Assembly (NCBI GenBank): GCA_022800665.1
Contig: JAAWQS010000178.1
Location: 1 to 49,954, forward strand
Reading direction: 5' to 3'
Source: Oscillospiraceae bacterium
Lineage (GTDB): Bacteria > Bacillota > Clostridia > Oscillospirales > Oscillospiraceae
Length of the DNA stretch: 49,954 nucleotides
The notes beneath the pieces are model-generated. The model saw only the letters and a list, made by a program, of their open reading frames with translations, ran no database searches and was not told the DNA's origin. Every line of letters starts with the position of its first letter. The stretch's first letter is position 1. Positions 42,373 to 49,941 of this stretch are shown piece by piece. The translations under genes were made by a program, and so were the position numbers.

Positions 42373-43641
42373 ATGGAACACAGATTTAAGCCAACCACCC
42401 ACGGCAGGGCTATCTTGGCCGCCTGTGCCGCCCTAGAGAAACCACTGAAGCTCACCCGTGTATCCGTCGGAAGCGGGATGGTGGACGAGGAAACCAATCT
42501 GGCTGATATGCACGAGCTGATTCACTATATAGCCGAAGGGACCATCGGGGACCGGCGTCACGAGGATGACCGGCTATATCTGAACGTCCAGTATTCCAAT
42601 GACGCCGACCATGCTGATATCAAGACCTTCCAGCTCTCAGAGTTCATCATCTATGCTGAGAACCCGGTTGACGGTAGCGAGCAGGACTTTATCTATGCGA
42701 CGATGGGCGATTACATGCAGAACATCCCCCAATATCGCCCCGGCTTCGCCTATGGCATTTGGGATTTCCCAATTACGGTCATCGTTTCTGATGAGATCAA
42801 TGTGGTCGTTTCCACGCCGTCCGGCCTCGTTCGGTATGATGACTTGATTCAGCTGCTGAACAGCCGTGCCAGCGGCGCGGCCAAGCGGTTGCTGACCATC
42901 CCCGCCGCAGGCTGGGCGGCAGACGCGGATACTGGCGGGACGTACCCTTTGCATCTGGACATCGCCAGCGCGGAGATCACGGAGGACATGATCCCCATGG
43001 CGGCCATCCTGCCCCAGAGCCTGCCCACCGCTATAGCCTGCGGCCTTTGCCCGGCCTGCCGGACACTGCCGGGACTGCTGCGGTTCTATACCAAGAGAGC
43101 GCCGGCGTCTGACATCCAGATCAGCCTTGCGCTGCTGGACACCGTGCCGCAGGGCAGCAATCTTGCCAGCTCGGCGGCGGCGGGACGGCTGGATATCGAA
43201 ATCCCGGCAGAGGGCTGGACGGACAGCGGAGAAGGGACGTATCCCTACAGCACTGAGATTCGCCATGGACGCATTGACGCCAGCATGATTCCGCTGCTTA
43301 CTATCCTGCCGGAATTCCTGGGGACCGCCGTATCCAGCGGTATGTCCCCCATTGCCGAGACCCTGCCCGGTGCGCTCCGGGTATACGCCAGAGAGATGCC
43401 GGAAGCTCCCATCCGGGCCAGCCTTGCGCTGCTGAACGTGGCATCGGGCATTACCGGTTCTATCAAACCGGACACAGGCTATGTCCTTCCCACAGCCACC
43501 GAGTACGTCCTGGGCGGCGTGAAGGTCCAGCGCGGTTCCGGCCTGACGGTGGACGAGGAGGGCAACCTGTCCGTGGACGCGGCGAATGCCGACGATGCAG
43601 CAAATCTTTTCGGTTCTAACGCTGGAAACAGTGTGGAATAA
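42373..43641 (+). CDS. Tail fibre protein with internal duplication
   Basis: A 422-residue protein. The N-terminal part (PTTHGRAILAACAALEKPLKLTRVSVGSGMVDEETNLADMHELI) is the DUF3751-type collar/fibre domain that anchors fibres to the baseplate. From about residue 174 two related copies of about 90 residues follow: LTIPAAGWAADADTGGTYPL..., and IEIPAEGWTDSGEGTYPY..., each ending SLALLD/N. The C-terminus (YVLPTATEYVLGGVKVQRGSGLTVDEEGNLSVDAA) is a common fibre motif. Confidence 0.87.
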   Translation: MEHRFKPTTHGRAILAACAALEKPLKLTRVSVGSGMVDEETNLADMHELIHYIAEGTIGDRRHEDDRLYLNVQYSNDADHADIKTFQLSEFIIYAENPVDGSEQDFIYATMGDYMQNIPQYRPGFAYGIWDFPITVIVSDEINVVVSTPSGLVRYDDLIQLLNSRASGAAKRLLTIPAAGWAADADTGGTYPLHLDIASAEITEDMIPMAAILPQSLPTAIACGLCPACRTLPGLLRFYTKRAPASDIQISLALLDTVPQGSNLASSAAAGRLDIEIPAEGWTDSGEGTYPYSTEIRHGRIDASMIPLLTILPEFLGTAVSSGMSPIAETLPGALRVYAREMPEAPIRASLALLNVASGITGSIKPDTGYVLPTATEYVLGGVKVQRGSGLTVDEEGNLSVDAANADDAANLFGSNAGNSVE

Positions 43642-43668
43642 AAATTTTATGAAATGAGGTACATCACA

Positions 43669-43863
43669 GTGGAAGAAAAGAAAGTCGTAACCCTGGAGGC
43701 ACTGAAAACGGCGGTGGACAAGATTAAGGAGGACTTCCCCACCAAGACCGCCGTCACCGAACAGATCAGCAATGCCGCCTTGGGCGAGAGCATTATCTAC
43801 GCCACCAGCGAGGATGTCCTGGAACTGTTCCAGGATACCGCTGCGCCTGAGCAGAGCGCGTAA
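43669..43863 (+). CDS. Small tail-region protein (64 aa)
   Basis: A helical protein (VVTLEALKTAVDKIKEDFPTKTAVTEQI). GTG at 43669 is preferred since GAGGT lies 8 bases upstream; an ATG at 43654 has no ribosome site. It lies between fibre genes; the function is unknown. Confidence 0.6.
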   Translation: MEEKKVVTLEALKTAVDKIKEDFPTKTAVTEQISNAALGESIIYATSEDVLELFQDTAAPEQSA

Positions 43864-43892
43864 CCGCCCAAACAAAATGGAGGAAAATCATC

Positions 43893-44315
43893 ATGCCTGA
43901 CAACAAAATCAAGAATGTATCCCTGGGGAATCTGTCCACCTTCGCCGCGCAGATGAAGGACAAGTATGCCAAGAAGACGGATATCCCCACCGCTGTGTCC
44001 GCTCTGACCAACGATGCCAAGTATCAGACCGAGGAGCAGGTTGCCGCCACCGTGGCCGCCGCTGATCACCTGGCCCGCAAGAAAGTTGCATCCCTGGAGG
44101 CCATTGATCCCGCCGCTGAGGGCGCGGAGAAGTACATCTACATGGTCCCCAAGACCGGCTCCGATGAGGATGACCAGTATGACGAGTACATGGTTCTGGA
44201 CGGCGCTGTGGAGCATGTGGGCAACACAAAGGTGGACCTGTCCGGCTATGTCAGGGCCGAGGACTTCGAGGAAATTGCCGAGGCGGAGATCATTGCGCTG
44301 TTCGCGGAGGAGTAA
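43893..44315 (+). CDS. Tail-associated structural protein (140 aa)
   Basis: Contains FAAQMKDKYAKKTDIPTAVSALTNDAKYQTEEQVAATVAAADHLARKK followed by YIYMVPKTGSDEDDQYDEYMVLDGAVEHVGNTKVDLSGYV, a frequent Firmicutes phage fibre-associated pattern. It is probably a minor structural or fibre accessory protein. Confidence 0.72.
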   Translation: MPDNKIKNVSLGNLSTFAAQMKDKYAKKTDIPTAVSALTNDAKYQTEEQVAATVAAADHLARKKVASLEAIDPAAEGAEKYIYMVPKTGSDEDDQYDEYMVLDGAVEHVGNTKVDLSGYVRAEDFEEIAEAEIIALFAEE

Positions 44316-44336
44316 GAGAAGGGAGGGCAAGGCCCT

Positions 44337-44693
44337 ATGACGCAATGGAAAATCTTTGGCGGACAGGCGTGGGCCGCCCTGAAATCTTCCCTGAAATCAC
44401 TGAAGGAGGCGGTGGACGGCAACACGTCCGCCGTCTCTGGTTTAGGGATGGAGCTGGCGGAGATGGCGGAAACGACCGCCGCCGCCTTGAACGGGAAGCA
44501 GGACAAGCTGACCCCTGGCCCCGGTATTGCCATAAACGGCAGCGTCATTTCTGTTTCCGGCAGCGGCAAGGCATTCTCTGTCGGAGACACCGCACCTGAA
44601 AACACCAATCTGCTGTGGATTGACACAGGTGCAGGCGTGACAAAATACTACACCGGCTCGGCTTGGGAGGCACTGCCGGTGGCATGGGGGTGA
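44337..44693 (+). CDS. Minor tail structural protein A (118 aa)
   Basis: The N-terminus is helical (WAALKSSLKSLKEAVDGNTSAVSGLGMEL); the C-terminal GDTAPENTNLLWIDTGAGVTKYYTGSAWEALPVAW is the short carbohydrate-module-like motif common in phage tail proteins. The same motif ends the next gene, indicating duplication. Confidence 0.72.
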   Translation: MTQWKIFGGQAWAALKSSLKSLKEAVDGNTSAVSGLGMELAEMAETTAAALNGKQDKLTPGPGIAINGSVISVSGSGKAFSVGDTAPENTNLLWIDTGAGVTKYYTGSAWEALPVAWG

Positions 44694-44729
44694 GTCTATG
44701 GAAATACAGCATGAAGGGAGCGGCAAATC

Positions 44730-45113
44730 ATGGCATATGGATCTGTAAATGTGGGCGGCGGTGGCGGCGGCTTTTCTCAGGACAGCCTGGAAGAAATCAG
44801 AAACGCTGTCACAGCTGTGGACGCATCGGCAAAGGAAGCCAAAGCCACGGCGGACACCGCGCTGGCAGCCGCCAACGGCGCGAAGAACGCCGCCGATACC
44901 GCACTGACCACCGCCAACGCCCTGAAAGAAATTTTCGAACAGTCGGGCGGCGGCGAAACAGGGGGCGAAGTCACCCTGGCGTATTACCACATTGGGACGG
45001 AGCCGCCTGAGAACACCAAGCTGCTGTGGATAGATACCACAGAGGACGGGACCGGCGGGCTGAAATATCACACTGGCTCGGCCTGGGCGGCTGTACCGGT
45101 GGCATGGGGGTAA
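44730..45113 (+). CDS. Minor tail structural protein B (127 aa)
   Basis: Gly-rich start (VNVGGGGGGFSQDSLEEI), an Ala-rich helix (AKEAKATADTALAAANGAKNAADTALTTANALKEIF, trimeric coiled-coil-like), and GTEPPENTKLLWIDT...KYHTGSAWAAVPVAWG, which matches the end of the preceding gene. Confidence 0.72.
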   Translation: MAYGSVNVGGGGGGFSQDSLEEIRNAVTAVDASAKEAKATADTALAAANGAKNAADTALTTANALKEIFEQSGGGETGGEVTLAYYHIGTEPPENTKLLWIDTTEDGTGGLKYHTGSAWAAVPVAWG

Positions 45114-45119
45114 TTGAGG

Positions 45120-46199
45120 ATGAAACAAATTATTGCACAAGATGCAAACGGCTGGTACACCCGGCTGAATGCGGTCCTGCTCAAACACGGGCTGACCGCT
45201 GTCCCTGTGCCGGACATTACTGGTCCGGCCAAGGCGGAGCAGGTTGCGCCGCTGACGGACAAGCTGGAGAGCATGAAGACAGACACCTACTACAAGCTGG
45301 CCTCCTATTCTGACTGGGGCAGCGTAGTCAAGGGTGCTCTGATGAAGGAGCTGACACCCACCGGCATAGAGGCCACGATTACCAGCGTGGAGGCGACAAT
45401 CGTCTGCCGGAATACGGCATCCAACGCCCACGGCGCGTGTACGTATGGAACTAACTCTAACAGCTCCAACAGCAACGGCACCCGGAGCTACGGCACCAAC
45501 AGCAACGGGAACAATTCCAATGGGACGTGCAGTCATGGCTCCAAGTCATACGGCGCTAACGATAACGGAACCTGTTCCAAAGGCTCCAAGTCTTACGGTA
45601 CTAACAGCGACGGGACGTGCTCCAAAGGCTCCAAGGCCAACGGTACCAACAGCGACGGAACACGTAGTTACGGTACCCATTCGCAAGGTAGTTTAAGCAA
45701 CAGCACCAAACTTAATGGCGTCAAGTCCGACGGCTACAACTCCGACGTTACCAACTCTAACGGCATCTGCACGAAAGGCAGTTACACTCACAGCAATAAC
45801 AGTCTTGGTACCATGACCAACGGAACCAAGTCCAACAACCCCAACGTTAACGGCACTAACTCCGACAGTACCAACAGTCTAGGCTACAAGGCCAACGGCA
45901 TCTGTTCCAATATCGCCAACAGCCAAGGCACAAAAACTAACGGAACCAACTCCGATGGTACCAACAGCCAAGGTACTAAGACTAACGGCGCTAACTCCGA
46001 CGGCAATAACAGCCAGGGGACTAAGACCAATGGCGCTAACTCCGATGGCGTCAACAGCCAAGGCACCAGGTCCTACGGTTCCGACAGCTACGGCAAGTAC
46101 AGCAATGGTATCAGATCCAATGGCGTCAAGAACAACGGCAATAATACCGACGGAAACGAAATTGACACGGGCAATTCCAACAGCACAAAGACGAATTAG
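45120..46199 (+). CDS. Pentapeptide-repeat (G-x-x-S-x) fibre-like protein
   Basis: A 359-residue protein. The N-terminal 105 residues start MKQIIAQDANGWYTRLNAVL and include TDTYYKLASYSDWGSVVKGALM, a probable attachment domain. From about 105 to the end there are about 50 five-residue repeats, mostly G-[T/S/A/N]-[N/K/R/C]-[S/T]-x, for example GTNSD, GTKTN, GANSD. Late in the protein three-unit blocks (GTNSD GTNSQ GTKTN) recur. The pattern is unlike the A-D/N-L-x-x pentapeptide of Qnr-type proteins, since no hydrophobic core position exists. Six Cys occur mainly at the third position. Two radical SAM genes follow 9 bases later, so the repeat may be their substrate. Confidence 0.75.
   Translation: MKQIIAQDANGWYTRLNAVLLKHGLTAVPVPDITGPAKAEQVAPLTDKLESMKTDTYYKLASYSDWGSVVKGALMKELTPTGIEATITSVEATIVCRNTASNAHGACTYGTNSNSSNSNGTRSYGTNSNGNNSNGTCSHGSKSYGANDNGTCSKGSKSYGTNSDGTCSKGSKANGTNSDGTRSYGTHSQGSLSNSTKLNGVKSDGYNSDVTNSNGICTKGSYTHSNNSLGTMTNGTKSNNPNVNGTNSDSTNSLGYKANGICSNIANSQGTKTNGTNSDGTNSQGTKTNGANSDGNNSQGTKTNGANSDGVNSQGTRSYGSDSYGKYSNGIRSNGVKNNGNNTDGNEIDTGNSNSTKTN
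45430..46195 (+). repeat. 15-bp coding repeats of the fibre-like gene
   Basis: About 50 degenerate 15-base units, e.g. GGNACCAACTCCGAC-like, encoding the pentapeptides. In the last third a 45-base superunit is repeated with few changes (around 45940-46080), indicating recent expansion. Confidence 0.85.
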
Positions 46200-46208
46200 G
46201 AGGGCCAG

Positions 46209-47552
46209 ATGGAACGTACAACTGCGGTTTTATACTCTACGGCAGTGTGCAACCTTAACTGCACCTACTGCTATATCAACAAGAATAAGGGCTTGAAGGC
46301 CATTGACGATGTGCTGGCGGAGAGCTTCGCGGACCCGGACTACTACTTCGATTTCATCCGGGACTACTTCCCCCGCCGGGGCGACCTTCAGGAACTGGAG
46401 GTGTGGGGTGCGGAGACCTTCCTGCACATGGAGCGGGTCTTCCCTACGCTCCACAAGCTCATCGGGTTCTATCCCTTTTTCCGGCATTTCTTCGCCTCCA
46501 CCAACTTCTCCTATCCCGACTGGACTGACAAGGTGTTCGACCTGCTGCGCCAGTTTTCTGGCTATGCCCCCCGCCGGTTTGACGTACACCTCCAGCTGTC
46601 CCTGGACGGGCCGGAGCATATCACCGACCAGACGCGGGGTCGGGGCGTGACACAGCTTTGTCTGCAAAATTATGACCGGCTGCTGGAGCGGGCTGACGAA
46701 ATTCCGGAGAACGTATCCCTGTTCCTGGCCTTCAAGCCCACGCTGTCCATCGACACCATGTACCAGTTGGACACCAAAGATAAAATCATCGAATACTATC
46801 GGTTTTTCGAGGATTTGATTCAAAAGGTGGTGGACCTGGACCGATGCAATCTGAGCGTGAACTATCCCGTACCCAATGTGGGTGTGCCGGTCCCTGCTGG
46901 GAAAGCGGATGGCGAGTATTTCGCCCGGCTGGTGCAGGACTGCCGGGCGATTGAGAGGGAAAATCCCTTCCGATTCTACCGGGAGATTACCCCGTTTTCT
47001 ACCAACGTGCGGCCAAAGGGTGAGGATACCTACAACTACCCCTGCTTCAACTGCGGGACTGGCAGCAAAAATGTCGGCTTCCTGCCCAACCGGCTCATTT
47101 CCTCCTGCCACAACGGCTTCGTGGACGTGCTGGAGGACTACGAGAAATACTTCCAGGCGAACCCGGATTCCAGTATCGACGCCAAACTGTTCCAGCCCAC
47201 CCACAATAAATTCACCCACACGGAGGCGGAATACGCCGCCTATGAGAAGCAGATCAGCCACTACAACACAGCTGGTTCCCTGTGCCGCATGGGCTGTCTG
47301 GCCGGATTCATCCGCACCCTGGCGCTCGCCGGGGAGATTGATGAGAAGTATGCCACAGAAGAGGGCGCGTTCCGGGGCGCGGAGCTGTACCAGTCCTGTA
47401 CCTGCAACTGTATGCGGGACAATTACATGGTCACCGGCTCCACCAGTTTGCAGCCGGAGGGCATGATAAAACTGCTGCTCAACGGCGCGGTAGATCACAT
47501 CATACCGGATTGCCGGAAGGACGGAGAGGAGGGAGAAAATGTCTGTTCTTGA
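46209..47552 (+). CDS. Radical SAM enzyme 1 with C-terminal Cys-rich (SPASM-type) region
   Basis: A 447-residue enzyme. CNLNCTYC (Cys14, Cys18, Cys21) is the CxxxCxxC site that ligates the SAM-binding 4Fe-4S cluster; WGAET corresponds to the GGE motif and HLQLSLDGPEHIT to the next strand. The C-terminal third has many Cys (YPCFNCGTGSKN, LISSCHNG, LCRMGCLAG, CTCNCMRDN) that could bind one or two auxiliary clusters as in SPASM/twitch peptide maturases. AGGAGGG precedes ATG; the gene overlaps radical SAM 2 by 14 bases. The substrate is unknown; the repeat protein just upstream is the best candidate. Confidence 0.87.
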   Translation: MERTTAVLYSTAVCNLNCTYCYINKNKGLKAIDDVLAESFADPDYYFDFIRDYFPRRGDLQELEVWGAETFLHMERVFPTLHKLIGFYPFFRHFFASTNFSYPDWTDKVFDLLRQFSGYAPRRFDVHLQLSLDGPEHITDQTRGRGVTQLCLQNYDRLLERADEIPENVSLFLAFKPTLSIDTMYQLDTKDKIIEYYRFFEDLIQKVVDLDRCNLSVNYPVPNVGVPVPAGKADGEYFARLVQDCRAIERENPFRFYREITPFSTNVRPKGEDTYNYPCFNCGTGSKNVGFLPNRLISSCHNGFVDVLEDYEKYFQANPDSSIDAKLFQPTHNKFTHTEAEYAAYEKQISHYNTAGSLCRMGCLAGFIRTLALAGEIDEKYATEEGAFRGAELYQSCTCNCMRDNYMVTGSTSLQPEGMIKLLLNGAVDHIIPDCRKDGEEGENVCS

Positions 47553-48900
47553 GACCATCCTGGAAAAACGGTTCTTTACCCCCTGGCGAGAGGGAGAGAC
47601 CGGCGAACCAGCCAGCCTGTGGCCTGATGCGAACCTGGAATTGTACGTCACCGCCGCCTGTAACCAGAACTGTGAATACTGCTACCTGGTGCGGCGCGAG
47701 GAACTGTACCCACGGGATGCCATGAAGCCGGAGAACATCAAAAGCAATCTGCGGGTGTTCCTGGACTGGTGTCTGGAGCAGGGCTTTTCCTTTAACCAGG
47801 TGGATTTTTTCAGCGGCGAAATCTGGCACGGGTCCTTTGGCTGGGACGTGCTGGACATTCTTCTGACGTACATCCGGCGGGGCCTTCGGGTCAAAACTGT
47901 CATGATTCCCACCAACGCCAGCTTTGTCCTGTCCGACCGGGCGGTGACGGAGATTGCCAACCGCATCCAGGATTACGACAACGCCGGGTGCCGCCTACAG
48001 TTTTCCGGCTCCATCGACGGCGCTCTTTCCGACGGGATCACACGCCGGGGCAACGACGATAATCTGACGGAGAAGAAGAACGGGGATGATTTCTACGACC
48101 GGTTCTTCTCCTTCTGGCGGCGGTTCGGTTTCCTGTTCCACCCGATGGTGTCGGCGGAAAACGTGAAGTATTGGAAGGAAAATTTCGACTGGTGGGACAA
48201 GCAGTGCCGGGAATACGGCTATGACGCATTCCGGGACGTGATGATGCTGGAGGTCCGCAACGACGGCTGGACGGAGGAGAATATCCGGGATTACACGGCC
48301 TTCTTGGATTATCTGATCGACAAGATGCTGGCCGAACGCTGCGGCGGAGACGTGGAAAAGCTGGCCAACTACCTGTTCCTGACAGACATCTTCAACCCCG
48401 GCGGCAGCGGGTACGTCAACTTCGGCATGACTGCGGCGGATGCGTTCCAGGGCTGCACGGTCAGCGATATGCTCACTGTCCGGCTGGGCGACTTGGCGAT
48501 CCCGCCCTGCCACCGCACGGCCTACGACGAGCTGTTGTACGGGCGGTTCCAGGTGGAGGACGGAAAGATTGTGGGCATTGAGGAGCACAACCCCCAGATG
48601 GCGTCCAGGATTCTCTTTCAGGACAGCATCCTCTGTTCCCCTGGATGTGATTGCTGTCCCTACAGTTATTTCTGTCTGCGGGGCTGCTATGGCTCCCAGA
48701 AGGAGACGGAAAACGACCCCTTCATGCCCATAGAGAGTGTGTGCAGGTTGTTCAGGGGAAAGATCGACTTCCTCATTGACAAGTACGAGGCCCTGGGCGT
48801 GTGGGATATCCTGAAAAAACTGCCCCCCGCCAACGCCCGGTATGAGAATGTTCAGGAAACGTTGCGGGCCGTGGAGAAGATCAAGGAGGCGCGGACATGA
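47539..48900 (+). CDS. Radical SAM/SPASM enzyme 2
   Basis: A 453-residue enzyme with the radical SAM motif CNQNCEYCYL (Cys41, Cys45, Cys48), FFSGEIWHG corresponding to the GGE region, and a TIM-barrel-like middle (VKTVMIPTNASFV, LQFSGSIDGAL). The C-terminal SPASM-type pattern CHRTAYDELLYGRF, CSPGCDCCPYSYFCLRGCYG matches auxiliary cluster binding in peptide-modifying enzymes. It is only distantly like enzyme 1, suggesting two different reactions or a heteromer. The stop overlaps the next start (ATGA). Confidence 0.9.
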   Translation: MSVLETILEKRFFTPWREGETGEPASLWPDANLELYVTAACNQNCEYCYLVRREELYPRDAMKPENIKSNLRVFLDWCLEQGFSFNQVDFFSGEIWHGSFGWDVLDILLTYIRRGLRVKTVMIPTNASFVLSDRAVTEIANRIQDYDNAGCRLQFSGSIDGALSDGITRRGNDDNLTEKKNGDDFYDRFFSFWRRFGFLFHPMVSAENVKYWKENFDWWDKQCREYGYDAFRDVMMLEVRNDGWTEENIRDYTAFLDYLIDKMLAERCGGDVEKLANYLFLTDIFNPGGSGYVNFGMTAADAFQGCTVSDMLTVRLGDLAIPPCHRTAYDELLYGRFQVEDGKIVGIEEHNPQMASRILFQDSILCSPGCDCCPYSYFCLRGCYGSQKETENDPFMPIESVCRLFRGKIDFLIDKYEALGVWDILKKLPPANARYENVQETLRAVEKIKEART

Positions 48901-49409
48901 ACGAACTGATTTTTGAGCTGTTCCAAACCGTATCCGACAAGCCGGAGCTGGACGAGGCAAGGCGGCAACGGGTCTTTAGCTGGCTGTCTGCCCTGCTGAG
49001 CATCCCGTATCTGGACCCGGCGGAAAAGAAGAACGCTCTGATCCTGCTGGACTTCCTGGAGGGGCTGCCCGGCGGCGCAGTGTTCGCGCCACTCTACCGG
49101 GCTGCCCGGACCAAGCTGAGCTTTGAGATGCCGGAGACCTGGACAATGGATTGGCCGGAGAATTATCAGGTCAGCGTGGACGGTGAGAACCTCACCCTGG
49201 AGGACCTGCGCCGCCGGGGAATCCACCATGTGGACTTCCGCCTGACCAAGCCCATCCGAGGTAGCATTGAGTACACTGTGACACGCCGCCTCCACGCAGA
49301 CGGCACGGTGGAGATCATCCCGGACTATCAAGTGTTCAGCGCCCCACCCATAGGCGAGCGGCACATGTTCCACGTCTACGGCGAAAAGGCCGTAGGCAGC
49401 AGAGGCTAA
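48897..49409 (+). CDS. Unknown third member of the radical SAM operon (170 aa)
   Basis: Not recognized. The N-terminal half is helical (LIFELFQTVSDKPELDEARRQRVFSWLSALLSIPYLDPAEKKNALILLDFLEGLPGGAVF); the C-terminal half is beta-rich (YQVSVDGENLTLEDLRRRGIHHVDFRLTKPIRGSIEYTVTRRLHADGTVEIIPDYQVF). The 4-base overlap with the radical SAM gene suggests a linked role, such as substrate recognition, a chaperone or a structural partner. Confidence 0.75.
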   Translation: MNELIFELFQTVSDKPELDEARRQRVFSWLSALLSIPYLDPAEKKNALILLDFLEGLPGGAVFAPLYRAARTKLSFEMPETWTMDWPENYQVSVDGENLTLEDLRRRGIHHVDFRLTKPIRGSIEYTVTRRLHADGTVEIIPDYQVFSAPPIGERHMFHVYGEKAVGSRG

Positions 49410-49455
49410 CGCCAAAAGCGTTTGCTATAAAATTTTTTTAGAAGGAGATACCGAC

Positions 49456-49752
49456 ATGAAAGTGACACTGAAAAACGGAACGACCCTGGAGGCAGTCAAC
49501 ATGGAGGAGAGCTACACCCCCCGGAACGCCCAGGGCGCTGTGCTGAGCATCCGCATGGTCAGCACGAAGAGCATTGAGGAGCTCAAGGGCATCTTTACCC
49601 CCGCCGCGCTGGAGAGCGTCACGGCTGGAGAGAGCGAGGACGCCAAGTCCATCGCCGGGTACACCCAGGTCGATTCCATCCGCAAACTCTACGATGGGCA
49701 GATGGAGTATGATACGGTAGTGGACCTGGTAAAGGAGACTGCAGGGGCGTAA
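49456..49752 (+). CDS. Small phage protein (98 aa)
   Basis: Unidentified small protein with a beta-strand beginning (KVTLKNGTTLEAVNMEESYTPRNAQGAVLSIRMVS) and helices after. A strong ribosome site (AGAAGGAGA) precedes the start. This kind of protein is often seen between fibre and lysis genes in Clostridia phages; its role is not known. Confidence 0.72.
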   Translation: MKVTLKNGTTLEAVNMEESYTPRNAQGAVLSIRMVSTKSIEELKGIFTPAALESVTAGESEDAKSIAGYTQVDSIRKLYDGQMEYDTVVDLVKETAGA

Positions 49753-49762
49753 CGTGTAAAAT

Positions 49763-49783
49763 GCCGCCTGACTTGCAGGCGGC
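49763..49783. terminator. Hairpin after the tail operon
   Basis: An 8-bp perfect stem (GCCGCCTG / CAGGCGGC) with an ACTTG loop. The following bases are only modestly T-rich (ACAATTT), so termination strength is uncertain. Confidence 0.6.
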
Positions 49784-49788
49784 ACAAT

Positions 49789-49817
49789 TTGACAAAACAT
49801 AGCGTGTGTCGTATAAT
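49789..49817 (+). promoter_or_regulatory. Perfect consensus sigma-A promoter
   Basis: TTGACA at 49789-49794, exactly 17 bases, TATAAT at 49812-49817. It reads into the right edge of the window, where a gene starts at 49942, leaving a leader of about 115 bases. Confidence 0.85.
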
Positions 49818-49818
49818 G

Positions 49819-49842
49819 AAAAAGCCGCCCAGCCAGGGCGGT
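49819..49842 (-). terminator. Minus-strand terminator at the +1 region of the right-edge promoter
   Basis: CCGCCC/GGGCGG stem (49825-49830 and 49836-49841) followed on the minus strand by TTTTT (49823-49819). It would end a leftward transcript coming from beyond the window. On the plus strand GCCGCCCA (49824-49831) can instead pair with TGGGCGGC at 49884-49891. Confidence 0.65.
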
Positions 49843-49941
49843 CAGAAGGCGGTTCCCGCAATCGGGGATATCCATGGACCCGGTGGGCGGCTGTTACATA
49901 TTGACGGTTAGCGATTCCCTCATAGAAAGGGGGGAATGCGA

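Noticed and set aside
45430-46195. CRISPR-like or non-coding tandem repeat
   Set aside because: The 15-base units are contiguous, have no spacers, keep one reading frame and encode a regular pentapeptide.
45430-46195. Qnr-like pentapeptide-repeat protein (gyrase protection)
   Set aside because: The repeat lacks the A-D/N-L-x-x pattern and the central hydrophobic residue, and the gene sits in the tail cluster.
42373-46199. Diversity-generating retroelement target region
   Set aside because: No reverse transcriptase, accessory gene or template-variable repeat pair was found near the fibre genes.
46230-47651. A 473-codon open frame on the minus strand
   Set aside because: It is antisense to radical SAM enzyme 1, whose motifs are clear; the minus frame has no recognizable domain.
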